A stretch of DNA of 38,237 nucleotides. Origin: an uncultured Christensenellaceae bacterium (lineage in GTDB: Bacteria; Bacillota; Clostridia; Christensenellales; UBA3700). Under the pieces are notes generated by a model. That model made no database searches. It saw nothing but the letters and a program-made list of their open reading frames with translations, and was not told the origin of the DNA. Numbering within the stretch: the first letter of the stretch is position 1; each line of letters begins with the position of its first letter. Position numbers and translations under genes: made by a program. The stretch lies in NCBI GenBank assembly GCA_944380275.1, contig CALWHB010000015.1, positions 1 to 38,237 of the forward strand, given 5' to 3'. Of the stretch, positions 1-7,619 are shown piece after piece.

Positions 1-412
1 TGCCTTCAGCCTTTGCGGGAATCTTTGCTGCGTCCAGTTCAGGCGCACCCATATTTACGGTGATATAAGTTGCCTCGCCCTTTTCTGTCTTTATGCTTAT
101 CTCTTTGAATCCGGATACCGTTTCTACGATGAATTCGCGTTTGCGCACGATGTTGTTGTCATAAAGATACTTAGCGACGCACCTGATGCCGTTGCCTGAC
201 ATCTCGCCTTCCGTTCCGTCGAGATTGAACATCCTCATTTTTGCGTCCGCGCTCTTTGACGGAAGTATCAGTATAACGCCCTCTCCGCCTATACCGGTAT
301 TTCTGTCTGAAAGCCTTATAGCAAGCATTTCTGGACTGTCTATCGGATTTTCAAGGCAGTTGAAACAGATATAGTCGTTGCCTGCGCCGTGCATTTTTGT
401 AAACTTTCTCAA
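1..412 (-). CDS. dapF: DapF module with a possible internal TTG start (partial)
   Basis: This is the DapF half of the CarB-DapF frame. A free DapF normally begins MxKFTKMxGxGNDF/Y. Here the matching point is a TTG codon at 412-410, followed by RKFTKMHGAGNDY. An AAGGGA sequence lies 6 bases upstream of the TTG, which is good Shine-Dalgarno spacing, so a separate DapF could be made by internal initiation as well as the fused form. The epimerase motif at the first catalytic Cys reads GEMSGNGIRC with Ser; the second catalytic Cys region is beyond the window. Whether the internal start is used cannot be decided from sequence. Confidence 0.45.
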   Translation of the reverse strand, partial: MRKFTKMHGAGNDYICFNCLENPIDSPEMLAIRLSDRNTGIGGEGVILILPSKSADAKMRMFNLDGTEGEMSGNGIRCVAKYLYDNNIVRKREFIVETVSGFKEISIKTEKGEATYITVNMGAPELDAAKIPAKAEG

Positions 413-3400
413 AGTCTTTCCCTTGCGCAACTTGTTGATGTCCACGAGTTCTGTATTAAACTCTGAATATCTGCTCATAAGGCTGTTTGCTACAGCGTTT
501 GCGGTATCGATTGAAGTAAGGCACGGGATTGCTCTCTCGACAGCCTTTCTTCTGATTTTCACGCTGTCGCGCGTGGGCAGCTTGCCTTTTGAGGAAGTCG
601 AAATGATATAGTTGACTTTTCCGCTTTCAATCAGCGTCAGATTGTTGTTGACGTGATTCTGATGTATCTTGTCCACGACGATTACGTCCATACCCAAATC
701 TCTGAGTACCTTTGCGGTACCTGCCGTAGCGTAAAGCGTATATCCGAGGTCCTCGAACTTCTGCGCGATTTCTCCTATTTCGTTTTTGTCCTGGTCCCTT
801 ACGGTTATGAATATACCGCCTTTCTTCTTCATCTTATAGCCCGCGGCAACAAGACCTTTGAACAGAGCCTCTTCAAGCGTACCTGCTATGCCGAGAACTT
901 CGCCGGTGGATTTCATTTCGGGTCCCAGCTGAGTGTCCACGTTGGTCAGTTTTTCAAAAGAGAACACGGGAACTTTTACCGCCACATAAGGAGAATTGGG
1001 ATACAGTCCCGTTCCGTAACCCATATCCTTAAGCTTTTCGCCCAGTATCGCACGGGTCGCAAGGTCGACCATAGGCACGCCGGTAACCTTGCTCAGATAC
1101 GGTATCGTACGGCTGGACCTGGGATTGACTTCTATAACGTACAGCTCGTTTTTGTAAATGAGGTACTGGATATTGACAAGACCTACGGTATGCAGAGATA
1201 CCGCAAGACGCTTTGAGCAATCTACGATGCGCTCCGTCATCTCGTCGCCGAGGTTCCATGCCGGATATACCGCAATAGAGTCGCCTGAGTGGATGCCCGT
1301 TCTTTCGACGTGCTGCATTACGCCGGGTATAAGTATGTCCTCTCCGTCGCAGATGGCGTCAATTTCAAGCTCTTTGCCCATCAGATATTTGTCAATCAAT
1401 ACCGGGTTTTCTATGCCCTGAGCGAGGATGACGTCCATATACTCCTTGACGTCTGCGTCGCTGTAACATACGGTCATGTTCTGTCCGCCGAGGACGTAAG
1501 AAGGTCTGAGCAGAGTGGGATAACCTATCTCGTTTGCGACTCTCAGAGCCTCTTCTTCTGTCATTACGGTAAAGCCCTTTGGACGTTTGATGTTGAGTCT
1601 TTCAAGCAGTTCGTCAAACTTCTCTCTGTCCTCCGCCATATCTATGTATTCTGCCTGCGTACCCAGAATTCTTATGCCCTTTTCCCTGAGCATCTTGGTA
1701 AGCTTTATAGCCGTCTGTCCGCCGAAAGCGACGACGACGCCGTAAGGCTTTTCGGTATTGAGTATGCTGAGTACGTCTTCGTTGGTCAGCGGCTCAAAGT
1801 ACAGTCTGTCAGCCGTATCGAAGTCTGTAGAAACGGTTTCGGGGTTGTTGTTTACGATAACGACCTCATAACCCTTTTCTTTGAGTGCCCAGACGCAATG
1901 AACGGACGCATAGTCAAACTCTATACCCTGACCTATTCTGATAGGTCCGCTGCCGAAAACGACGATGCGTTTTTTATCAGTCTTATTGTTTTCGAGAAAT
2001 TCGAGAGCCTCGTTTTCGTCGTCGTAAGTCGAATAGAAATACGGGGTCTGCGCGCTGAATTCCGCCGCGCAGGTATCAACCATTTTGTAAGACGCAAAAC
2101 GCTTGTTCTTTATTTTGTCCTTGCTGAAACTCTCAATCGTCTTATCGAGATAACCCATTTTCTTTGCCGCGAGATACAGCTCGTCGGTAAGAGGTTCGCT
2201 TGCAAGTCTTCTCTCCATCCTGACAAGGTTCATGTATTTGTTGAGGAACCACTTGTCTATCTTAGTCTTGTTGTAAATTTCATCGACGGAGAAACCTCTC
2301 TTCAAAGCCTCGTATACCGCAAAAATCCTCTCGTCGTCGCAGTCGTTGAGTTTTTCGGAAAGTTCTGCGTCCGTCATAGCGATAAATTTTTCGCTGTTAA
2401 GAGTGTCGTGAGATATTTCCGCGCCTCTGACAGCCTTGAGTATAGCGTGTTCAAAAGAAGTGCCTATACTCATGACTTCGCCCGTCGCCTTCATCTGAGT
2501 GCCGAGTTTGCGGCTTGCATAGAAGAACTTGTCAAACGGCCATTTGGGGAATTTGACGACGATATAGTCTACCGAAGGCTCGAAACAAGCGTAAGTCGTG
2601 CCTGTAACCTGATTGAGTATTTCGTCGAGAGTGTATCCTATAGCAATCTTGGTAGCCACTTTTGCTATCGGATAGCCGGTAGCTTTTGACGCAAGCGCGG
2701 AAGAACGCGAAACGCGCGGATTCACCTCTATGACCGCATATTCGAAACTGTCCGGCTTAAGCGCGAACTGAACGTTACAGCCGCCCTCTACTTTAAGAGC
2801 CTCGACAATCTGAAGAGCCGCGCTCCTCAGCATCTGAAATTCTTTTTCGGCAAGCGTTACGGTGGGAGCGACGACTATACTGTCGCCCGTATGTACGCCG
2901 ACGGGGTCGACGTTTTCCATAGAGCATATCGTAATTACGTTGCCCGTACCGTCGCGCATAACTTCAAATTCTATTTCCTTCCAGCCGCTTATGCACTTCT
3001 CTACGAGAATCTGATGTATCGGAGAACTTCTCAGTCCGTTTTCCGCAATCTCTTCAAATTCTTCCTCGTTTCCGGCAATGCCGCCGCCCGTGCCGCCCAG
3101 CGTAAACGCGGGTCTGATGATTACGGGGTATCCTATCTTCTTTGCAACTCTCTTTCCTGCCTCAAGGTCGTTGACGACTTCCGAGGGGATAACGGGCTGA
3201 TTGATTTCTGCAAGCGTATCCTTGAAAGCCTGTCTGTCTTCTGCGCGGTCTATCGTTTCGGGTTTCGCGCCCAGAAGTTTTACGCCCATCTTGTCGAGAA
3301 AACCTTCTTTTGCAAGCTGCATTGAAAGCGTAAGACCGTTCTGTCCGCCCATCGTGGACAAAAGACTGTCAGGACGTTCTTTTTCTATTATTCTCTTTAC

Positions 3401-3619
3401 CGTATTGAGGGTGAGCGGCTCTATGTAAATTCTGTCCGCCACGGCGTTGTCGGTCATTATCGTCGCCGGATTGGAGTTTACCAGTACGACTTCCAGCCCG
3501 TCCGCCTTGAGCGCGCGGCATGCCTGCGTACCCGCATAGTCGAACTCCGCCGCCTGTCCTATGACGATAGGTCCTGAGCCTATTACCATTACTTTGTGTA
3601 TGTCTTTATTGAGTGGCAT
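1..3619 (-). CDS. carB-dapF: Carbamoyl-phosphate synthase large chain fused to diaminopimelate epimerase (CarB-DapF), 3' end outside window
   Basis: CarB makes carbamoyl phosphate from bicarbonate, ammonia and two ATP for pyrimidine and arginine synthesis. The start MPLNKDIHKVMVIGSGP is preceded by GGAGG inside the carA end, and the two genes are 2 bases apart. Two ATP-grasp halves are visible: residues 1 to about 400 (VIGQAAEFDYAGTQACRALK) and about 550-935 (RIGQGIEFDYASVHC). The MGS-like allosteric domain (ATAGTAKVLRDLGMDV, KLPTRDSVKIRRKAVE) ends near residue 1066. The frame then continues without a stop into DapF, with RKFTKMHGAGNDYI, FNLDGTEGEMSGNGIRC and VAKYLYD at residues about 1071-1150. 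DapF converts LL- to meso-diaminopimelate for lysine and peptidoglycan. The first catalytic Cys position of DapF is Ser here (EMSGNG, usually EMCGNG). I checked the frame at bases 478, 394 and 202, all in phase with 3619. About 135 of roughly 275 DapF residues are in the window. The identity of both domains is very secure. Confidence 0.95.
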   Translation of the reverse strand, partial: MPLNKDIHKVMVIGSGPIVIGQAAEFDYAGTQACRALKADGLEVVLVNSNPATIMTDNAVADRIYIEPLTLNTVKRIIEKERPDSLLSTMGGQNGLTLSMQLAKEGFLDKMGVKLLGAKPETIDRAEDRQAFKDTLAEINQPVIPSEVVNDLEAGKRVAKKIGYPVIIRPAFTLGGTGGGIAGNEEEFEEIAENGLRSSPIHQILVEKCISGWKEIEFEVMRDGTGNVITICSMENVDPVGVHTGDSIVVAPTVTLAEKEFQMLRSAALQIVEALKVEGGCNVQFALKPDSFEYAVIEVNPRVSRSSALASKATGYPIAKVATKIAIGYTLDEILNQVTGTTYACFEPSVDYIVVKFPKWPFDKFFYASRKLGTQMKATGEVMSIGTSFEHAILKAVRGAEISHDTLNSEKFIAMTDAELSEKLNDCDDERIFAVYEALKRGFSVDEIYNKTKIDKWFLNKYMNLVRMERRLASEPLTDELYLAAKKMGYLDKTIESFSKDKIKNKRFASYKMVDTCAAEFSAQTPYFYSTYDDENEALEFLENNKTDKKRIVVFGSGPIRIGQGIEFDYASVHCVWALKEKGYEVVIVNNNPETVSTDFDTADRLYFEPLTNEDVLSILNTEKPYGVVVAFGGQTAIKLTKMLREKGIRILGTQAEYIDMAEDREKFDELLERLNIKRPKGFTVMTEEEALRVANEIGYPTLLRPSYVLGGQNMTVCYSDADVKEYMDVILAQGIENPVLIDKYLMGKELEIDAICDGEDILIPGVMQHVERTGIHSGDSIAVYPAWNLGDEMTERIVDCSKRLAVSLHTVGLVNIQYLIYKNELYVIEVNPRSSRTIPYLSKVTGVPMVDLATRAILGEKLKDMGYGTGLYPNSPYVAVKVPVFSFEKLTNVDTQLGPEMKSTGEVLGIAGTLEEALFKGLVAAGYKMKKKGGIFITVRDQDKNEIGEIAQKFEDLGYTLYATAGTAKVLRDLGMDVIVVDKIHQNHVNNNLTLIESGKVNYIISTSSKGKLPTRDSVKIRRKAVERAIPCLTSIDTANAVANSLMSRYSEFNTELVDINKLRKGKTLRKFTKMHGAGNDYICFNCLENPIDSPEMLAIRLSDRNTGIGGEGVILILPSKSADAKMRMFNLDGTEGEMSGNGIRCVAKYLYDNNIVRKREFIVETVSGFKEISIKTEKGEATYITVNMGAPELDAAKIPAKAEG

Positions 3620-3621
3620 TA

Positions 3622-4683
3622 TTATTTCTCCTCCGTCTTAGCGATAAAGTTTTCAATGATGAACTGCGTGTCCAGCGGACCGCCGCACTCTTCCGGGTGA
3701 AATTGCAGCGAAATCGCGTTCTTGTACGCAAGTCCTTCGCACGTGCCGTCGTTGGCATTGACGTAAAGCAGTTTTGCGCCCTGCGGCAGCGCGTTGTTGT
3801 CCACGCAGTAACCGTGATTTTGCGAAGTGATGAATATTCTGTCGCCCTGCGCCTCTTTAACCGGCTGATTTCCTCCGCGGTGTCCGTATTTGAGCTTATA
3901 CGTCTTTCCTCCCTGAGAAAGCGCAAGTATCTGATGTCCGAGGCTTACCGCAAGCATAGGCACCCCGGATTTGAGTAGCTTGTCCGCCTCTGCAATTTCT
4001 GCAACGCAATCGGCAGGGTCGCCGGGACCGCCCGAAAGCACGATTCCGTCAGGATTAGCGGCAATGACTTCTTCTGCCTTCGTATCGTGCGGAAAACGCG
4101 TTACCTTGCAACCGCGCTTTACAAATTCCGCAACCAGGTTCGCGCTTTCACCGTAATCCATTACTGCAATATGCTTGTCGCCTTCGCCGTAACTTTCAAT
4201 CTTCTTGCAAGAGCAAACCTCAACAACATCTTTTATGCGGTATTCTTTGAGCTTTTTGAATACCGACGCATCGGGATTGCCGTCTTTTGTGATTATGCCG
4301 TTCATCACGCCGTTTTCCCTTATCGTCCTGGTAAGACGTCTGGTGTCCACGCCGTATACCGCAACCACGCCCGTTCTCTCAAGCATATCGGCAAACTTTC
4401 CTTTGCAACGGAAGTTGGAGGGGTCGTCGCATATTTCCCTGCATACGTAACCGCTGAGCTTTACAGACTCAGGGTCGTAATCTTCGGGGATGTCGCCGTA
4501 ATTTCCTATAAGCGGAAAGGTCTGCACGACGATTTGTCCGGCATAAGTGGGGTCAGCGACCGTTTCAAGATAACCGCCCATCGAAGTCGTGAATACGACC
4601 TCTCCGACTGCCTCTTTCAACGCGCCTGCGCCGTAGCCTTCAAACTTTTCACCGTTTTCCAGAATCAGATAAACTTTGTCCAT
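3622..4683 (-). CDS. carA: Carbamoyl-phosphate synthase small chain with the nucleophile Cys replaced by Ser
   Basis: CarA normally hydrolyses glutamine and channels ammonia to CarB. The 353-residue length is normal. The N-terminal CarA domain (FTTSMGGYLETVADPTYAGQ, residues 31-50) and the class I glutaminase domain (about 170-350) are both present. SGGPGDP is at 217-223, QNHGY at 288-292, and the His/Glu of the triad are in FHPE (His329, Glu331). The nucleophile elbow, normally GICLGHQ, reads AVSLGHQ, with Ser247 encoded by AGC at 3945-3943. Loss of this Cys abolishes glutaminase activity in the family, and vertebrate CPS1 carries the same natural change and uses free ammonia. I infer an ammonia-dependent enzyme here. 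DYGESAN at the domain start also departs from the usual DxGxKxN. The start has GAGGA upstream, and carB follows after 2 bases. Confidence 0.95.
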   Translation of the reverse strand: MDKVYLILENGEKFEGYGAGALKEAVGEVVFTTSMGGYLETVADPTYAGQIVVQTFPLIGNYGDIPEDYDPESVKLSGYVCREICDDPSNFRCKGKFADMLERTGVVAVYGVDTRRLTRTIRENGVMNGIITKDGNPDASVFKKLKEYRIKDVVEVCSCKKIESYGEGDKHIAVMDYGESANLVAEFVKRGCKVTRFPHDTKAEEVIAANPDGIVLSGGPGDPADCVAEIAEADKLLKSGVPMLAVSLGHQILALSQGGKTYKLKYGHRGGNQPVKEAQGDRIFITSQNHGYCVDNNALPQGAKLLYVNANDGTCEGLAYKNAISLQFHPEECGGPLDTQFIIENFIAKTEEK

Positions 4684-4752
4684 AAAAATTCCTCATACCC
4701 GCAAAAGCGGTCTTATTATAGCGCGTACGCGCCTGCAAATTCTTTACTAATA

Positions 4753-4781
4753 ATATTACCATATATTTAACCTGTCCGCAA
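4753..4781 (-). promoter_or_regulatory. Sigma-A-type promoter for carA-carB-dapF
   Basis: On the minus strand TTGCGG (4781-4776) is followed by 17 bases and TAATAT (4758-4753), with TG one base before the -10 (extended -10). The leader to the carA start holds the perfect palindrome GCGCGTACGCGC (4721-4732), a second TATAAT (4720-4715), and a small CCGC-AAAA-GCGG hairpin (4699-4710). No PyrR-type attenuator was recognised. Confidence 0.6.
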
Positions 4782-4883
4782 GATATTTTTTGTAAAAAAA
4801 ACGTCTTGCAGACACTCTTTTCAGCCCTTCTCCGCACGCGCGAAAAAAAACTTATTTTGTGTCTTTCAACCCCTTTCAAATAA

Positions 4884-4912
4884 ATGACATAATCAAAGCT
4901 TTGTGCTATAAT
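4884..4912 (+). promoter_or_regulatory. Sigma-A-type promoter for purF-asnA
   Basis: ATGACA (4884-4889), a 17-base spacer, then TATAAT (4907-4912) preceded by TGC (extended -10). The purF start codon is 32 bases further on, with GGAGG at 4933-4937. No PurR box or purine riboswitch was recognised in the short leader. Confidence 0.75.
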
Positions 4913-4944
4913 TCTATTATTATTTTTTCTGCGGAGGAAATTGT

Positions 4945-6348
4945 ATGTCGCGCAAAATCAACGAAGAATGCGGTATTTTCGGTATCTATAACAAATCCGG
5001 CATAAAACAGCTGGGCAACCTCGTTTACTTCGGACTGTTCGCTTTGCAGCACCGCGGTCAGGAGGCGGCAGGCATTGCCATAAACAGAGATGGCGACGTC
5101 GTTATTCAGAAAAGCCTCGGCTTGGTCAGCGACGTATTCAAGGATTCGCCGATGATTTCTATGGACGGCGATATCGCGGTAGGACACGTCAGATATTCCA
5201 CGACCGGCAGCAATACTCAGGAAAACGCTCAGCCCCTTTGCGCAAAATATTACAAAGGCTCGCTGACAATTGCCCACAACGGAAATATATGCAATGCGGA
5301 CAAACTCCGCAAAGAGCTTTCAGAACAAGGCTCAATCTTCCACTCAACCAACGACAGCGAAATAATCGCTTACCTCATTGCAAAAGCACGCATACATACT
5401 AAATCCATCGAAGAGGCAGTCAAGGCAGTTATTCCGATGCTGGAAGGTTCTTTCTCTCTGCTCGTAATGAGTCCTCGCAAACTCATCGCGGCAAGGGACC
5501 CTCACGGAATACGTCCTCTCTGCATGGGCAAAATCAAGGACAGCGTTATCTTTGCAAGCGAAACCTGCGCTCTCGACACGGTTGGCGCGACTTTCGTAAG
5601 AGATATACGCCCCGGAGAAATCGTGGTCGTCAATCAGAACGAACAGTTCAGCATAGAAGATTATTGCAATCAGACTTCTGCGCTTTGCATATTCGAACAT
5701 ATCTATTTTGCGCGTCCGGACAGCGTTATTGACGGACAGAGCGTGAACGAGGCTCGCGTCGAGGCAGGCAAGATGCTTGCAAAACAGCACCCGGTAGAGG
5801 CTGACGTCGTAATAGGCGTACCCGACAGCGGTCTTTCAAGCGCGATAGGTTATTCAATTGAGAGCGGTATCCCGTACGGCGTCGGACTTATCAAGAACAG
5901 ATATATAGGCAGAACCTTTATTCAGCCTTCGCAAGCTATGAGAGAAAGGAGCGTCGCACTTAAGCTCAACGTACTCAAAGCCAATATCGACGGCAAACGC
6001 GTCATAGTCATCGACGACTCTATTGTCAGAGGCACTACTCTCGCAAATATAATCAAAATGCTTAAAAAAGGCGGCGCGACAGAAGTTCACGTACGCATAA
6101 GCAGCCCCAAATTCATATATCCCTGTTTCTTCGGCACCGATATTCCGGACAGAAGTCAGCTGGCAAGCGTAAACTATACACACGACGAACTCTGCAGGAA
6201 GATAGGCGCAGATTCTCTGGGATTCCTCGACACGGACAGCGTGGACGAAATCGCCAAAAACAGCAAGCTCGCGTTCTGCAAGGCTTGCTTTACGGGCAAG
6301 TACCCCTGCCCCGTGCCGGAAAGCGTAAACAAAACGGAGTTTGAATAA
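4945..6348 (+). CDS. purF: Amidophosphoribosyltransferase (PurF), [4Fe-4S] type
   Basis: PurF makes 5-phosphoribosylamine from PRPP and glutamine, the first step of purine synthesis, in the cytoplasm. The chain has 467 residues. It begins [13 protein letters not shown], so an eight-residue propeptide would be cleaved to expose the N-terminal nucleophile Cys9. The class II glutaminase domain covers residues 9 to about 235 ([23 protein letters not shown]). The phosphoribosyltransferase domain follows, with PRPP loop [13 protein letters not shown] (354-366). Cys248, Cys394, Cys445 and Cys448 fit the four iron-sulfur ligands of the Bacillus-type enzyme. GGAGG at 4933-4937 supports the start. asnA follows directly, its start codon one base after the purF stop. 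Unlike its divergent neighbour CarA, this glutaminase keeps its Cys. Confidence 0.97.
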   Translation: MSRKINEECGIFGIYNKSGIKQLGNLVYFGLFALQHRGQEAAGIAINRDGDVVIQKSLGLVSDVFKDSPMISMDGDIAVGHVRYSTTGSNTQENAQPLCAKYYKGSLTIAHNGNICNADKLRKELSEQGSIFHSTNDSEIIAYLIAKARIHTKSIEEAVKAVIPMLEGSFSLLVMSPRKLIAARDPHGIRPLCMGKIKDSVIFASETCALDTVGATFVRDIRPGEIVVVNQNEQFSIEDYCNQTSALCIFEHIYFARPDSVIDGQSVNEARVEAGKMLAKQHPVEADVVIGVPDSGLSSAIGYSIESGIPYGVGLIKNRYIGRTFIQPSQAMRERSVALKLNVLKANIDGKRVIVIDDSIVRGTTLANIIKMLKKGGATEVHVRISSPKFIYPCFFGTDIPDRSQLASVNYTHDELCRKIGADSLGFLDTDSVDEIAKNSKLAFCKACFTGKYPCPVPESVNKTEFE

Positions 6349-6349
6349 T

Positions 6350-7321
6350 ATGACATCTCTTCTCGAAACCGAAATAAAAATAAAATATCTCAAGGACAGT
6401 TTTGAACGTCTTCTCGCGTCAAAACTCAACCTTACCCGCGTTTCTGCGCCATTGTTCGTACTCGAAGAAAGCGGACTCAACGACAACCTCAACGGTGTTG
6501 AACGCGCGGTGTCTTTTGACATCAAACAGACGGGAAAAGTTGCAGAAGTCGTCCACAGCCTCGCAAAGTGGAAAAGATTTGCCCTGCATGAATACGGTTT
6601 TGAGCCTCAGAGCGGACTTTATACGGATATGAACGCTATTCGCCGCGACGAAGTATGCGACAATCTGCACTCTATCTATGTCGACCAGTGGGACTGGGAA
6701 AAGGTTATCACAAAAGAGGACAGAACCGAAGAATACCTCAAAGCGACGGTTGAAAAAATCTACGACGCGCTCAAAGAGTGCATGAACGCACTTGAGGGAC
6801 ACTTTGGAGAAAAGACCACTTCTCTGCCCGAAAAAATAACCTTCGTTACGACTCAGCAGCTTGAGGATATGTACCCGGAACTTACGCCTTCTCAAAGAGA
6901 AACCGCTTTTGTCAAAAAATGCGGTGCTATGTTCCTTATGCAGATAGGCGGCAAACTCAAAAGCGGTAAAAAACACGACGGAAGAGCCCCTGACTACGAC
7001 GACTGGTCGCTCAACGGCGATATAGTTCTTTACTATCCCGTACTCGACCGCGCGTTTGAAATCTCTTCAATGGGCATCCGCGTTGACAAAGAGGCTCTTG
7101 TCAGACAGCTTGAACAGGAAGGTCAGACAAAAAGACTTGAATATCCCTTCCACAAAGCTCTGATGGAAGACAGACTGCCTTTGACGATAGGCGGAGGCAT
7201 AGGTCAGTCAAGACTTTGCATGTTCCTGCTGGGCAAACGTCATATAGGAGAGGTTCAGTCCTCTATATGGCCGCAGGAAATGGTCGAAGACTGCAAGAAA
7301 CAAGGAATTATCTTGCTGTAA
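6350..7321 (+). CDS. asnA: Aspartate--ammonia ligase (asparagine synthetase A)
   Basis: AsnA makes asparagine from aspartate, ammonia and ATP and resembles class II aminoacyl-tRNA synthetases. Family landmarks seen are [19 protein letters not shown] near the N-terminus, [38 protein letters not shown] and the C-terminal [17 protein letters not shown] followed by HIGEVQSS. The 323-residue length fits the family. I chose the ATG at 6350 because GGAG (6336-6339) is 10 bases upstream; an in-frame TTG at 6341 is too close to that ribosome binding site. The gene follows purF in the same transcript and is followed by a strong terminator. It uses ammonia rather than glutamine. Confidence 0.96.
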   Translation: MTSLLETEIKIKYLKDSFERLLASKLNLTRVSAPLFVLEESGLNDNLNGVERAVSFDIKQTGKVAEVVHSLAKWKRFALHEYGFEPQSGLYTDMNAIRRDEVCDNLHSIYVDQWDWEKVITKEDRTEEYLKATVEKIYDALKECMNALEGHFGEKTTSLPEKITFVTTQQLEDMYPELTPSQRETAFVKKCGAMFLMQIGGKLKSGKKHDGRAPDYDDWSLNGDIVLYYPVLDRAFEISSMGIRVDKEALVRQLEQEGQTKRLEYPFHKALMEDRLPLTIGGGIGQSRLCMFLLGKRHIGEVQSSIWPQEMVEDCKKQGIILL

Positions 7322-7343
7322 CAATATTAAACGCAAACAGAAT

Positions 7344-7370
7344 ACGGACGGGCTAACCCGTCCGTTTTTA
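7344..7370 (+). terminator. Rho-independent terminator of purF-asnA
   Basis: A perfect 9-base-pair stem, ACGGACGGG (7344-7352) with CCCGTCCGT (7357-7365), a CTAA loop and a following T-run. It lies 22 bases after the asnA stop. Confidence 0.92.
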
Positions 7371-7564
7371 CATTTTTAACCGTTGCGTATGATAACACGC
7401 AAAGAAAACAGAAGTTTGCTTTGATTCTCTTGTATTTTATACCGTTCACGTCAGACGTGCCTGCGGCTTTTCAAGTCTTATATAGTTTTCTGCCCGTTTT
7501 CGGATAAATATCCGTTGACATATCTTTCCTGTTCTTGCTTTCACCCGTTTAATCTGAATTCTCG
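7371..7564. other. Convergent intergenic spacer, nothing recognised
   Basis: This spacer sits between the asnA terminator and the alaS terminator, where two converging transcripts end. I see no start codon with a ribosome binding site, no RNA gene and no clear repeat. Confidence 0.6.
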
Positions 7565-7600
7565 CAAAAAAACGCCGTCCCCGAAAAGGAACGGCAAAAA
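7565..7600 (-). terminator. Rho-independent terminator of glnN-alaS
   Basis: On the minus strand a GC-rich hairpin with arms GCCGTTCC and GGGGACGGC (bases 7595-7574) is followed by seven T. It begins about 25 bases after the alaS stop. Confidence 0.85.
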
Positions 7601-7619
7601 ATAATTTTTAATTGAGATT

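Noticed and set aside
1289..2689. 466-codon open frame on the plus strand opposite carB
   Set aside because: It is the complement of clearly conserved CarB sequence, has no ribosome binding site and no recognisable domain; high codon bias in carB keeps the opposite frame open.
6341..6349. In-frame TTG start for asnA at 6341
   Set aside because: It leaves one base between GGAG and the start; the ATG at 6350 has normal spacing.
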